This document shows positions 44,168 to 53,155 of a stretch of 64,000 bases of DNA, piece by piece; position 1 is the first letter of the stretch, and the number at the start of each line of letters is the position of its first letter. The notes below the pieces were generated by a model, which was given only the letters and a program-made list of their open reading frames with translations, had not been told where the DNA came from and searched no databases. Made by a program: the position numbers and the translations under genes. The DNA comes from JAPLMI01 sp043798375 (lineage in GTDB: Bacteria; Omnitrophota; Gorgyraeia; 2-01-FULL-45-10), in contig JAZDOS010000042.1 of assembly GCA_043798375.1 (NCBI GenBank), positions 6,980 to 70,979 on the forward strand, in the 5' to 3' direction.

Positions 44168-45631
44168 ATGTTTTATAAGTCCATCCGCTTCAAAATAACG
44201 ATCCTCTACATGGCGATTCTCGCCCTGACCATCTCATCCTTCAGCGCCGTCCTATACCATAATGTATCCCAGGGTCTGTACAACAATATGGACATCCTCT
44301 TAAAGTCAAAGGCCGGCGGTATATCAAAGGCGATCAATACCTACTGGGAGACATCGACCCTGGAAGAGCTGGCAAGCGGTGTCCAGCCCGACGAGGTTTT
44401 AAGAAAAAGGCGCAATTTCAACTTCACGAAAGTCGCCCAGAACTGGGTAAGGGAAGAGTCGAAGGACCCGGAACTTCTGAGCATCATAGTCACAGTTTTC
44501 GATACCGACGGCGCGACGATCGCCTCATCCAAAAATGCCCGGGGGCTTACCCAGATCCCGAGAAGAGACTTTATATCCGTTCTGCAGGGCAAGGCCAGGT
44601 TCGACACCGTAGGATCGATGAGAATATACACGACGCCCGTATTTGAGAATGAAAAGGTCGCGTATATCGTGCAGGTCGCAAGCTCCCTTCAGCCGTTACA
44701 GGCCGCGCTCAACAATATAAGAGTGGCGCTCTTCGTGTTATTCCCCATCACCGTGCTTGCGACCGGAATAATGGGCGCGCTTCTTGCCAAGGTCACTCTT
44801 CGCCCGGTCGACAGGATGATACATACGATACATCAGATCACGGCGGAAAATATGAGGCTGAGGCTCGAGAATCCCAATACGAAAGACGAGATCCAGAAAC
44901 TTGCCGCGACGTTCAACAGCATGCTCGAGCGCCTCGAACATGCCTTCGCGTCACAGAAAAAACTTTTCGAGAACCTGTCGCATGAACTGAAGACGCCGCT
45001 GACCATATTGAAAGGTGAATTCGAAGTGGTTCTGAAGAAGACCCGCTCCCAGGCGGAGTATGAGGCGATACTGAAGAGCGCCCTTGAAGAGGTTGACAGG
45101 ATGACGAGGCTTGCCGGGAACCTGCTTGAGCTTGCAAGGCTTGAGTCGAAAGAGGTATTTCCCGAGAAGAAGAGGCTTAACCTTAATCTTATAGTGCGCG
45201 GCATAGTCAATAATATAAGGAAAGTCGCGGAATCCAAGAATATCAGCGTTTCATGCAGGGCCGAAGACGAACTGTTCGTAGAAGGGGACGAGGACAGGCT
45301 GAAGACCATGTTCCTTAATATACTGGACAACGCGGTCAAGTATACAAAACCCGGAGGCGGCATATCCGTGACATCGGAAAGACACGGCTCGTTTGTAAAT
45401 GTAAAGATAGACGATACGGGAATAGGCGTTTCTAAGGAGGAAATAGACCACATCTTTGACCGGTTCTACCGCACCGAGAACGCGAGGGCAAATATGGGGT
45501 TCGGCCTGGGGCTAAGCATAGCCAAATCTATAGTAGAGGCGCACAAGGGCGATATCAAGGTAGAGAGCCGGTCTTCCAAAGGCACAGCATTTACCGTTTC
45601 CCTGCCCCTCTCCGCCTACGCAATCAACTAG
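44168..45631 (+). CDS. Membrane sensor histidine kinase
   Basis: A 487-aa kinase with a membrane segment at residues 10-30, an extracytoplasmic sensor region to about 180 (no family recognised), a second membrane segment at about 185-207 and HAMP to about 260. The phospho-acceptor His272 lies in FENLSHELKTPLTIL. The ATPase domain has LNILDNAVKYTKP (N box), DDTGIGVSKEEIDHIFDRFY (G1/F box) and GFGLGLSIAKSIVEAH (G2 box). It phosphorylates the regulator encoded just upstream; a palindromic element separates the two. Its position beside mannanase genes suggests that it senses a polysaccharide product or an envelope state, but the ligand is unknown. Confidence 0.92.
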   Translation: MFYKSIRFKITILYMAILALTISSFSAVLYHNVSQGLYNNMDILLKSKAGGISKAINTYWETSTLEELASGVQPDEVLRKRRNFNFTKVAQNWVREESKDPELLSIIVTVFDTDGATIASSKNARGLTQIPRRDFISVLQGKARFDTVGSMRIYTTPVFENEKVAYIVQVASSLQPLQAALNNIRVALFVLFPITVLATGIMGALLAKVTLRPVDRMIHTIHQITAENMRLRLENPNTKDEIQKLAATFNSMLERLEHAFASQKKLFENLSHELKTPLTILKGEFEVVLKKTRSQAEYEAILKSALEEVDRMTRLAGNLLELARLESKEVFPEKKRLNLNLIVRGIVNNIRKVAESKNISVSCRAEDELFVEGDEDRLKTMFLNILDNAVKYTKPGGGISVTSERHGSFVNVKIDDTGIGVSKEEIDHIFDRFYRTENARANMGFGLGLSIAKSIVEAHKGDIKVESRSSKGTAFTVSLPLSAYAIN

Positions 45632-45669
45632 TGATAGAGCAGGTGCTTCGGCGGACAAGCATTAGAATA

Positions 45670-45715
45670 TTTTAATATTCTTCTAACCTTCTTTTAACCG
45701 CAGGTAATGTATAAT
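45670..45715 (+). promoter_or_regulatory. Phased 11-bp repeats and -10 box: candidate OmpR-family-activated promoter
   Basis: Three repeats start exactly 11 bp apart: TTTTAAT at 45670, TTCTAAC at 45681 and TTTTAAC at 45692. A TATAAT -10 box follows at 45710-45715 with no good -35, so the last repeat occupies the -35 zone. This is the layout of PhoB-type activated promoters. The next gene starts at 45754 and the two-component genes lie just upstream. Confidence 0.55.
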
Positions 45716-45753
45716 TAAGGTAGAGGATAAAAAATAGAAAGGGGGGCAGTTGT

Positions 45754-46344
45754 ATGAAAAAGTTAATGGTCATAGCTCTGGCGATAGCCTTTGCATTCGG
45801 CTTCTCGAGCTTAGCCCGGGCCGAAGAGAAGGTCATATTCGGTTTTGAAAAGGATACCCAGGGCTGGGAGATACCGGAATGGGCGCTTGAGCAGGAGGAT
45901 CACGTAGCGAAGACGGCGGAGTCTTCCAAAGATTTCGCTAAAGAAGGCAAGGGGTCGCTTAAAGTAATGGCGGACTTCCCGGGCAAGATATGGGCGGCCG
46001 GGCTGGTGGAGGATTTTGAGTATTTTGACTGGACGCCTTACAAGGCCATATCCGTCGATGTCTACATACCCAAAGACGCGCCGGTCGGATTAAAGGCAAA
46101 GATAGTATTGACGGTAGGCGAAGGCTGGAAGTTCATCGAAATGGCGCGCTCGATCGCGCTCGTCCCGGGAGAGTGGGTTACGATCACCGCGGATCTTATG
46201 CCCGGAAGCGAAGATTGGAAGAGGACGGTAGTTGACGATAATTTCAGGAAAGACGTCCGTAAGATAGCCGTCAGAGTCGAGTCGAACAGGAAACCGGAAT
46301 ATAAGGGCCCATTCTACGTCGATAATATAAGGCTTACAAAGTAA
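45754..46344 (+). CDS. Small exported carbohydrate-binding-like protein
   Basis: A 196-aa protein with a signal peptide (cleavage after ARA, about residue 23) and a single predicted beta-sandwich. It starts VIFGFEKDTQGWEIPEW and ends PFYVDNIRLTK, the typical frame of galactose-binding-like carbohydrate modules (CBM11/CBM27-like layout). No catalytic domain is attached. A paralogue at 47518 has nearly the same opening and ending. Both surround a GH113-type mannanase, so they may hold mannan or its fragments near the cell. A strong AAAGGGGGG precedes the ATG. Regulation by the adjacent two-component system is suggested by the repeats at 45670. Confidence 0.75.
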   Translation: MKKLMVIALAIAFAFGFSSLARAEEKVIFGFEKDTQGWEIPEWALEQEDHVAKTAESSKDFAKEGKGSLKVMADFPGKIWAAGLVEDFEYFDWTPYKAISVDVYIPKDAPVGLKAKIVLTVGEGWKFIEMARSIALVPGEWVTITADLMPGSEDWKRTVVDDNFRKDVRKIAVRVESNRKPEYKGPFYVDNIRLTK

Positions 46345-46350
46345 TTTGAA

Positions 46351-46406
46351 TAACCGTATTAACCTTTAAGGTTGCCTACGGCAACCTTAAAGGTTAATAT
46401 GGGTTA
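46351..46406. repeat. AGGTT-family palindrome
   Basis: Long near-perfect arms (46351-46376 and 46380-46406) around TAC. The core AAGGTTGCC / GGCAACCTT is shared with the hairpin at 15410 and the array at 55471. It lies between the CBM-like gene and the next promoter. Confidence 0.85.
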
Positions 46407-46419
46407 GGGTAGCAGGGTC

Positions 46420-46448
46420 TTGACCATGCCCGCGAAAAGTAGTATAAT
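46420..46448 (+). promoter_or_regulatory. Strong sigma70-type promoter
   Basis: TTGACC (46420-46425), a 17-bp spacer and TATAAT (46443-46448). Start near 46455, ribosome binding site AAGAGG at 46461, ATG at 46472. It drives the second GH113-type gene. Confidence 0.8.
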
Positions 46449-46471
46449 ATATATTCTCATAAGAGGTTAAA

Positions 46472-47509
46472 ATGATTAAAAGACTTATATTGATAATCGT
46501 TATAATGGTTCTCTTTTGCGGGCCCGCCTTCTCTTATGAATGGCAAAAGGGTATTTGCTATACTGCCTGGGCGAAAGATAAATACTCGTCCACTGCTTCC
46601 GACGAATCCCTCCGGGCCCTCTCTGAAACCGGGGCTAATTGGGTAAGCATCCTGACCACATGGTATCAGGATACGTGTCACGATACGGATATACACCCCA
46701 CCGAGAAGACCCCAAGCGACGAAAGCATCATTCACGCCATCAAAGAAGCGCATTCTCTCGGGATGAAGGTCATGATAAAGCCTCATCTCGATATCATAGA
46801 CACTTCCGACGGGAGCTGGCGCGGAGATATAGGATGCAAGATAGATACCGACTGGGACGCATGGTTTGAGAGTTACAAAGATTTCATTGTCCATTATGCC
46901 GTATTGGCGGAGGAGAACAAGGCCGAGATGTTGTGCATCGGTACCGAGCTTACATCCATTTCCGCGATAAAAGAGGATAAGTGGAGAAACGTAGTAATTA
47001 AATCGGTCAGAGAGGCATATAAGGGGCCGTTGACATACGCGTCAAACTGGAATGATGAATACGGGCACATCAAATTCTGGGATGCCCTTGACTACGTAGG
47101 CATCGATGCCTATTACCCGCTTGTGGAAGACAAGGCTGTGCCGACGTTAGAAGAGATAAAGAAAGGGTGGGAGCCGTGGGTGAAAGACCTCGAGGCGTTT
47201 CAGGAGAGGGTCGATAAACCGATAATATTCCCGGAGGTAGGATATTGCAGCGCGGACTGGACGGCGAAAACCCCATGGGAAGAGCTTACCGGACATACGA
47301 ATGTGAAGCTTCAGGCGGACTGTTACGAAGCTCTTTTGCAAACTTTCTGGCAGAAGGATTGGTTTTACGGGGTCTATTGGTGGAGATGGGGGACAAATAA
47401 GGACTTCGGCGGCCCCAACAACAGGGGTTATATTTTCCGCAATAAACCCGCCGAGAAGATCGTGGAAAAGTGGTATGAGAAGCATGTGCCGACAAAGTTG
47501 AAGTACTAA
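46472..47509 (+). CDS. Exported GH113-type beta-mannanase
   Basis: A 345-aa enzyme with a signal peptide (residues 1-21, cleavage after AFS) directly followed by the catalytic barrel, which starts WQKGICYTAWAKDKYS. Catalytic glutamates are expected in EMLCIGTELTS (acid/base) and PIIFPEVGYCS (nucleophile). YWWRWGTN near the end is the usual substrate-cleft segment. It resembles residues 245-552 of the protein at 41557 but lacks its discoidin domain. GH113 enzymes cut beta-1,4-mannan. It lies between the two small CBM-like genes. Confidence 0.87.
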   Translation: MIKRLILIIVIMVLFCGPAFSYEWQKGICYTAWAKDKYSSTASDESLRALSETGANWVSILTTWYQDTCHDTDIHPTEKTPSDESIIHAIKEAHSLGMKVMIKPHLDIIDTSDGSWRGDIGCKIDTDWDAWFESYKDFIVHYAVLAEENKAEMLCIGTELTSISAIKEDKWRNVVIKSVREAYKGPLTYASNWNDEYGHIKFWDALDYVGIDAYYPLVEDKAVPTLEEIKKGWEPWVKDLEAFQERVDKPIIFPEVGYCSADWTAKTPWEELTGHTNVKLQADCYEALLQTFWQKDWFYGVYWWRWGTNKDFGGPNNRGYIFRNKPAEKIVEKWYEKHVPTKLKY

Positions 47510-47517
47510 AATTTTTT

Positions 47518-48120
47518 ATGCCGAAATTAAAAATATTTTTAATTCTTTTAATAACAGTTGCCTTTTTTACCGTCCTGCCGGGATTGGCATATTCAAAAGA
47601 GATCGTTCTATACGGTTTTGAGAAAGACCCTCAAGGGTGGGAGATACCCGATTGGACGATGGGTAAAGCCGACCATGTCGGCCGCCAGATAAGCGTCTCC
47701 GAATTTAACGCGAGCGAAGGCGGATATTCGCTGGAATTCGATGTTGAATTTTCCGGCAGTCCGCGATGGGAGGGCGCATACGTCGAGCGCGTTATAGACG
47801 TTACCGACTGGAGCCCGTTCAGCTGCCTGTCCGTCGACATCTTCCTTCCGAAGAACGCGCCGCAGGGCTTGAGGGCGCGGGTTATATTGACCGTAGGCGA
47901 AGGCTGGAAATGGACTGAAGGCAACAAGGCGTTCCCGCTTACCCCGGGCGAGTGGACTGTCATAAAGCTGGACCTCACCCCGGATAGCATGTCCTGGCGG
48001 AAGTTCATAGACGACAACTTCAGGAGCGATATAAAGAAGCTGGGCATCAGGATCGAGTCTAACGGCAAGATCGCGTACAAGGGGCCGGTCTACATCGACA
48101 ATGTGAAGCTGTCAGATTAA
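47518..48120 (+). CDS. Small exported carbohydrate-binding-like protein (paralogue)
   Basis: A 200-aa protein with a signal peptide (cleavage near AYS) and one predicted beta-sandwich. It starts VLYGFEKDPQGWEIPDW and ends GPVYIDNVKLSD, matching the protein at 45754 along its whole length, including LTVGEGWKW. It starts only 8 bases after the mannanase stop, so both are probably co-transcribed. The function is inferred from fold style and context. Confidence 0.75.
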   Translation: MPKLKIFLILLITVAFFTVLPGLAYSKEIVLYGFEKDPQGWEIPDWTMGKADHVGRQISVSEFNASEGGYSLEFDVEFSGSPRWEGAYVERVIDVTDWSPFSCLSVDIFLPKNAPQGLRARVILTVGEGWKWTEGNKAFPLTPGEWTVIKLDLTPDSMSWRKFIDDNFRSDIKKLGIRIESNGKIAYKGPVYIDNVKLSD

Positions 48121-48235
48121 AGTAAAAAGTAAAAAGTAAAAAGGTAAAAGTGCAAGTAAAAATTAAAAATTTTGACTTTTAAATTGTAATTTTTCCTTTT
48201 TCCTTTTTACTTTTACCTTTAACTTGGGTAGCAAG
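48121..48235. repeat. AT-rich imperfect inverted repeat (AGTAAAA units)
   Basis: Tandem AGTAAAA-type units run after the stop codon and pair with TTTTTACTTTTACC-type units near 48207-48222, giving a long low-GC hairpin. Related sequence forms the first codons of the gene at 41557. Nothing else is seen in this gap. Confidence 0.7.
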
Positions 48236-48239
48236 TGTA

Positions 48240-50609
48240 ATGAAGTACGGCTATTTTGACGACAAGAACCGCGAGTTCGTAATTACACGCCCCGACACGC
48301 CTACTCCGTGGATAAATTATTTAGGGTGCGATGAATATTGCGCCCTCATATCCAATACCGCCGGCGGATACAGTTTCCACCGCGACCCCAAAGAGAGAAG
48401 AATCACAAGATACAGGTATAATAACATTCCCGCCGACAGGCCGGGCCGTTATATATATTTGCGCGACCGGGATTCGGGCGATTACTGGCCGGCCACCTGG
48501 CAGCCGGTGTTAGAACCGAAAACCGCAAACCGAAAACCGCAAAATTATAAATACGAATGCCGGCACGGGATGAGCTATACCAGGATCAAAAGCGGGTATA
48601 ATGGCATAGCGGCAGAGACTACTTATTTTGTGCCCCTGAAGGAAAACCTGGAATTATGGGTACTGAATATAAAAAATACCTCTAAGAGGAAGCGGAGGCT
48701 CTCCATATTTACCTACCTCGAATTCTGCCTGTGGCATGCCGTCATGGATATGACCGACCTCCAGTATACCCTGAATATTTCAAAAGCGGTGTGCAGGAAG
48801 GATGTGATATACCACCTCACCGGTTATTTTCCTTCCGAAGGCAGGAACGATTTCGCGTTCTTTTCGTCCAGCGAAAAGGTCAGGGGTTTCGATTGCGACA
48901 GGGAAACATTTATCGGCCCCTATAATTCGGAAGCGAACCCGCTTGTTGTATCGCTCGGAAAGTCATTCAATTCCGTAAATTCAGGCGGTAACCCGATAGC
49001 CTCGCTCTGTAATACGATCACGCTGAAACCGTCGGAGGAGAAGACGGTCGTATTCTCACTCGGCGTCAGCGATTCGATGAAAGAGGCGGATAATCTTATA
49101 TCGAAATATAAAAGCCTCAAAAACGCCAGGGATGAATTTGAGAAACTCAAAGCCTGCTGGGCGCTGTATTTCGAGAATTACATTTGCGATACGCCGGACG
49201 ATAAGGTCGATCTTATGGTAAATACGTGGAACCAGTATCAGTGCAGGACGACGTTTAACTGGTCGCGTTCGGCCTCTTACTACGAATCCGGCATCGGCAG
49301 GGGAATGGGCTTCAGGGATTCGAATCAGGACACGCTCGGCGTCGTCCATGCCATTCCTGACAGGGTCAAGGCGAGGATCAAAGAGCTTCTGGAGTGCCAG
49401 TTCGAAAACGGCTCAACCTATCACCAATTCTTCCCGCTCACCAAAAAAGGCGAAAAGGGCGGCTACTCGGACGATCCGCTGTGGCTGGTCGTTTCGTGCT
49501 CCGGCTATATTAAAGAGACCGGGGACGCGGGATTCCTTAATGAAACGGTCCCGTTCACCGATTCCGGGAAGGCGACCGTCTATGAACACCTGAAAAGGGC
49601 CATCGATTTCGTCTCTTCCAAAGTCGGCCCGCGCGGATTTCCTTTGATAGGATTTGCCGACTGGAACGACTGCCTGAACCTCACGGGGAAGAATAACGCC
49701 GCCCAGAGCGTATGGGTGGCGCAGTTCCTGGTATGGGCCGCGAATGAATTCTCGAGGCTCGCCGGGCTTTTAGGCAGGGCCGGCGATGTCAGGGAATACA
49801 CCCGCGCCGCGAACGCGATGAAGGATAGGATAAATAAAATAGCCTGGGACGGAGATTGGTATATTCGCGCTTATGACGACGATGGTAATCCTGTCGGCTC
49901 ATCCAAAAACAAAGAAGGCAGGATTGATCTATTGACGCAAGTCTGGGCCGTAATCGGCGGAATCGCCGGAGATAAGAGGGCGGTTCGATGCATGGATATG
50001 GTGAAAAAATATCTCGATTCGAAACACGGTATAATGCTCATCGCCCCGCCATACACGGGCTACGATGCAAAGATCGGCGCGGTCGGGACATTCGCGCCGG
50101 GCCTGAAAGAGAACGGCGGTATATTCTGCCACGCGAATCCCTGGGGGATGATAGCCGAGACCATGATCGGCCGCGGCAATGCCGCGTTCGATTATTATGC
50201 CAAGATCGCCCCTGCGTTCAGAAACGACATATCGGATACTCATTCGACGGAACCTTATGTTTACGCGCAGTATATAGCCGGAAGCGGCCATCCGGCATTC
50301 GGCCGCGGGAGGAATTCGTGGCTTACCGGAAGCGCCGCATGGAATTTTTACGCGGTAACAGCGTATATTCTGGGCGTGAGGCCCGATTATAAAGGCCTCA
50401 TAGTCGATCCGTGCATACCGGCGAAATGGAAATCATTCAAGGTAAAGAGGGCCTTCAGGGGCGCGACATACGAGATAAAGGTCAAAAACCCGAAAGGCGC
50501 GCAGAAGGGCGTCAAATCGATGACGGTCGATGGCGTAAAAGTGCCGGGCAAGATCATCCCGGCGCGGAAGGATAAGAATGTCCATAAAGTTGAAGTGGTG
50601 ATGGGGTGA
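48240..50609 (+). CDS. GH94 family glycoside phosphorylase (cellobiose phosphorylase-like)
   Basis: A 789-aa cytoplasmic enzyme of normal GH94 length. It starts KYGYFDDKNREFVITRPDTP with a beta-sandwich domain to about 280, followed by a linker helix and an (alpha/alpha)6 barrel. The general acid Asp is expected in GFADWNDCLNL. GRGMGFRDSNQD, STEPYVYAQYI and GSAAWNFYAVT are typical barrel motifs. GH94 enzymes split beta-linked disaccharides with phosphate into hexose-1-phosphate and hexose. In this mannan locus it could process gluco-oligosaccharides from glucomannan (inference). A short direct repeat at about 48518-48545 encodes KTANRKPQN, a likely surface loop. Confidence 0.9.
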   Translation: MKYGYFDDKNREFVITRPDTPTPWINYLGCDEYCALISNTAGGYSFHRDPKERRITRYRYNNIPADRPGRYIYLRDRDSGDYWPATWQPVLEPKTANRKPQNYKYECRHGMSYTRIKSGYNGIAAETTYFVPLKENLELWVLNIKNTSKRKRRLSIFTYLEFCLWHAVMDMTDLQYTLNISKAVCRKDVIYHLTGYFPSEGRNDFAFFSSSEKVRGFDCDRETFIGPYNSEANPLVVSLGKSFNSVNSGGNPIASLCNTITLKPSEEKTVVFSLGVSDSMKEADNLISKYKSLKNARDEFEKLKACWALYFENYICDTPDDKVDLMVNTWNQYQCRTTFNWSRSASYYESGIGRGMGFRDSNQDTLGVVHAIPDRVKARIKELLECQFENGSTYHQFFPLTKKGEKGGYSDDPLWLVVSCSGYIKETGDAGFLNETVPFTDSGKATVYEHLKRAIDFVSSKVGPRGFPLIGFADWNDCLNLTGKNNAAQSVWVAQFLVWAANEFSRLAGLLGRAGDVREYTRAANAMKDRINKIAWDGDWYIRAYDDDGNPVGSSKNKEGRIDLLTQVWAVIGGIAGDKRAVRCMDMVKKYLDSKHGIMLIAPPYTGYDAKIGAVGTFAPGLKENGGIFCHANPWGMIAETMIGRGNAAFDYYAKIAPAFRNDISDTHSTEPYVYAQYIAGSGHPAFGRGRNSWLTGSAAWNFYAVTAYILGVRPDYKGLIVDPCIPAKWKSFKVKRAFRGATYEIKVKNPKGAQKGVKSMTVDGVKVPGKIIPARKDKNVHKVEVVMG

Positions 50610-50618
50610 AAGGTAAAA

Positions 50619-50727
50619 GGTTGCGTTTTACGGTTGCGGTTGCGCAACTCGTAACGTATGACGTTAAACGTAAAACGTAACGAGCAGCGCAACCGATAAA
50701 CGAAAGACGAATTAATTAGAAAGGAGT
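50619..50727 (+). repeat. Palindromic element copy 4 (short derivative)
   Basis: Arms GGTTGCGCAACTCG (50638-50651) and CGAGCAGCGCAACC (50681-50694), with a shorter interior. Copy and flank, including GACGAATTAATTA and the ribosome binding site AAGGAG, are nearly identical to copy 5. Confidence 0.85.
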
Positions 50728-50737
50728 AGCGCTAAGA

Positions 50738-51877
50738 ATGAGTGAGTTGCCGTTTATATCAATAATCAATCCTATAAGGAACGTTGAGAGGACTATAGAG
50801 ACAAACCTGCAATATTTGATCGGCATAGATTATCCGAAAGAGAGATGCGAGATAGTATTCGGCGACGGCGGCTCCACCGACAGGACCGTCGATATAATAA
50901 GGGACTGGCAGAAAAGATACGAGCTCATAAAGCTCGTAATAGTCCCGAATTCCAAGTCACCCGGCGAGGCGAGAAACGCGGCGCTCAAAATGGCCAAGGG
51001 CGATTATATCCTATTCACCGACGGCGACTGCGCCCCGAGAAAAGACTGGGCGAAAAAACTTCTGGAACCGTTCCTGAAAGACCCGTCTATCGGCATGGTC
51101 GGCGGCGAGATACATACATTGAGGACCGACCCCGATAACGACGTCGAGTCCTATTGCGAACAGACGAAGTTCCTGACGGTGGCCGGCAGGTGCCTCGCGA
51201 CGGAAGAAGGTTACTATCCCGGCATCACACAGGACCTTCCTTCGGAAGTGAACGGCAATATCCACAGCCCGTTCTTCGCGACGGCGAACGCAGCTGTCAG
51301 TAAAAAGGCGGCGGACGCCATAGGGCGGGAATTCTGGCACGAGATAACGAGCGAGGACGTCGACTTTAGTTTGAGGATCCTGAAGAAAGGTTTCAGGCTT
51401 TATTACAAACCATCCGCCATAGTCGACCATATGCACAGGGTGACGCTTCAAGCGTACTGCAAACAGCTGTACGGATACGGGTTCGGCCATCCGCTCGCGG
51501 TCCTGAAACACGCCAAAAAAGTCATCGAGATACAGTTCCAGTGGACGCCGCGCTACATAACGTTCGTAATGCCCTCATCCGTTAGGGGTATTATCTACTT
51601 GGGCGATTATCATTTTATGCATTTATTTGGGATGGCTTTTGTGGTAAACTTATTACAGACATTATTCACGCAGAACCTGACAATCTGGCTTTGGATATGG
51701 CTTGCGCTTACCATGTTCTTCAAATATAGGTATTTCAGGCCGATGTTGAAACTTACGCCCCGCGGCAAGTTTTTGAAATGGTGCTGGATCAGATATGTCT
51801 CGAACTGGGCGCTTATGAAGGGCGGATTCAAAGGCGGCAGGACATTCGGAGTGATTTATCTCGAGTCAAGCTGGTAG
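50738..51877 (+). CDS. Membrane GT2 family glycosyltransferase
   Basis: A 379-aa protein. The GT-A fold starts FISIINPIRNVERTIETNL and has the nucleotide-sugar contact GDGGSTDRT, the metal-binding DxD in LFTDGDCAP and the catalytic-base region WHEITSEDVDFSLRILKKGF. One or two C-terminal membrane segments lie around residues 290-330 (MAFVVNLLQTLF...WLWIWLAL). It would add sugars to a lipid or surface glycan at the inner membrane. The ribosome binding site AAGGAG is part of the repeat element just upstream. It precedes a ROK regulator by 18 bases. Confidence 0.87.
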   Translation: MSELPFISIINPIRNVERTIETNLQYLIGIDYPKERCEIVFGDGGSTDRTVDIIRDWQKRYELIKLVIVPNSKSPGEARNAALKMAKGDYILFTDGDCAPRKDWAKKLLEPFLKDPSIGMVGGEIHTLRTDPDNDVESYCEQTKFLTVAGRCLATEEGYYPGITQDLPSEVNGNIHSPFFATANAAVSKKAADAIGREFWHEITSEDVDFSLRILKKGFRLYYKPSAIVDHMHRVTLQAYCKQLYGYGFGHPLAVLKHAKKVIEIQFQWTPRYITFVMPSSVRGIIYLGDYHFMHLFGMAFVVNLLQTLFTQNLTIWLWIWLALTMFFKYRYFRPMLKLTPRGKFLKWCWIRYVSNWALMKGGFKGGRTFGVIYLESSW

Positions 51878-51895
51878 ATTTAAACGAGGTGAGAA

Positions 51896-53155
51896 ATGGC
51901 GTTACGGGAAGGGACATTAAAAAGCGAGCGCTTCACTGAAAAGGAACGGCGCAATCTTGCCATACTCGATATCATCAGAAGGACCAGAGAAGTCTCAAGG
52001 GCCGAGATTTCTAAGATCACCCACCTTAATATAGTAACAATATCCAACTACATAGATGATTACATTGCCAAAGGCCTCGTCCTCGAGAAGGGATACGATG
52101 TATCCAGCGGCGGAAGAAGGCCGGAACTCCTGGAGATCAATTCTAAATTCGGATACACTATCGGCATAGACCTCGGTTCGCCCCATATCATGGAGAATTC
52201 CATGATTGTGGGCACGCTGGTGGATACCGCAGGGAAGATCATCTGCAAGGTGAAGACCAAAAAAGAGGAAGAGTCCCAGGAAAATTTTATAAACAGGGTA
52301 ACAGGCATTGTCAGGGACCTTTACGGCAGGTCTAAAGTGGAAAAGGCGAGGGTGAAAGGCGTCGGGATAGCGATATGGGGTGTCCTGGACAGATATAAAG
52401 GCACTGTGAGGTATGCGGTCGAGAAAGGCAGCGTCTTCAGCTACAACGCGCTTCAATCTTCAATCGAAAAGGAGTTTAGCGTCCCCACGCTCGTAGAGCA
52501 TGACGCTACAGCCGGCGCCCTGGGAGAGAAGTGGATGGGGCTGGGCTTGAGCCAGGAGGCCGAGAACATACTTTATATGTGCTCCGATTCCAGCTGCGGC
52601 CTTATCCTGAACGGCGAATTGTATTACGGCGTCTCAAAAAGCGCCGGAGAATTGAATATAAACCCTCCATCGCCCGATTATAAGGACGATAACTGCTGGG
52701 CAAAATATGATTACGGATGCGGCTTCAGGTCGAGGGGCATAGATCTCGGGATTTCTTCGCGCGCGAAATCCCGTTTAAGCCAGAATAAAAACGGCAATTC
52801 CAAAATCCTCGAGCTTGTGAACGGCAAGCTTGACAGCGTTTCACTTAATACGATAATAGAAGCGGCCAGGCTTCAGGATAAACTTGCGATAGAGCTTCTG
52901 TCCGAAGCGGGAGATTATCTCGGCGCGAAGATATCGTTTCTTATAAACCTGTTCAACCCGGATTCCATCGTGATCGGAAGAGGCATGGAAAAGGGCGGCG
53001 ACATATTCATGGACGCCGTGAGGAAGAGCGTTAAAAAGTGGGCTTACGAAGAATCGCTCAAGGTCGTCAGGATCGTGCCGGCGTCCCTCGGCGAGGATTC
53101 TATAGCCTGCGGCGCGTCGGCGCTTGTAATGCAGCAGATATTTGCGAAGATCTAA
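51896..53155 (+). CDS. ROK family transcriptional regulator (NagC/XylR type)
   Basis: A 419-aa protein with an N-terminal winged helix (LAILDIIRRTREVSRAEIS, SNYIDDYIAKGLV) and a ROK sugar-kinase-like fold (GIDLGSPH phosphate loop, catalytic-site region VEHDATAGALGEKW, YMCSDSSCGLILNGE). The usual zinc cysteine cluster is only partly kept (CWAKYDYGC). ROK regulators repress sugar genes and release DNA on binding a sugar or sugar phosphate. Tandem palindromes directly downstream, before the sugar-binding protein gene, are candidate operators. The stop codon (53153) lies in the first palindrome. Confidence 0.9.
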   Translation: MALREGTLKSERFTEKERRNLAILDIIRRTREVSRAEISKITHLNIVTISNYIDDYIAKGLVLEKGYDVSSGGRRPELLEINSKFGYTIGIDLGSPHIMENSMIVGTLVDTAGKIICKVKTKKEEESQENFINRVTGIVRDLYGRSKVEKARVKGVGIAIWGVLDRYKGTVRYAVEKGSVFSYNALQSSIEKEFSVPTLVEHDATAGALGEKWMGLGLSQEAENILYMCSDSSCGLILNGELYYGVSKSAGELNINPPSPDYKDDNCWAKYDYGCGFRSRGIDLGISSRAKSRLSQNKNGNSKILELVNGKLDSVSLNTIIEAARLQDKLAIELLSEAGDYLGAKISFLINLFNPDSIVIGRGMEKGGDIFMDAVRKSVKKWAYEESLKVVRIVPASLGEDSIACGASALVMQQIFAKI

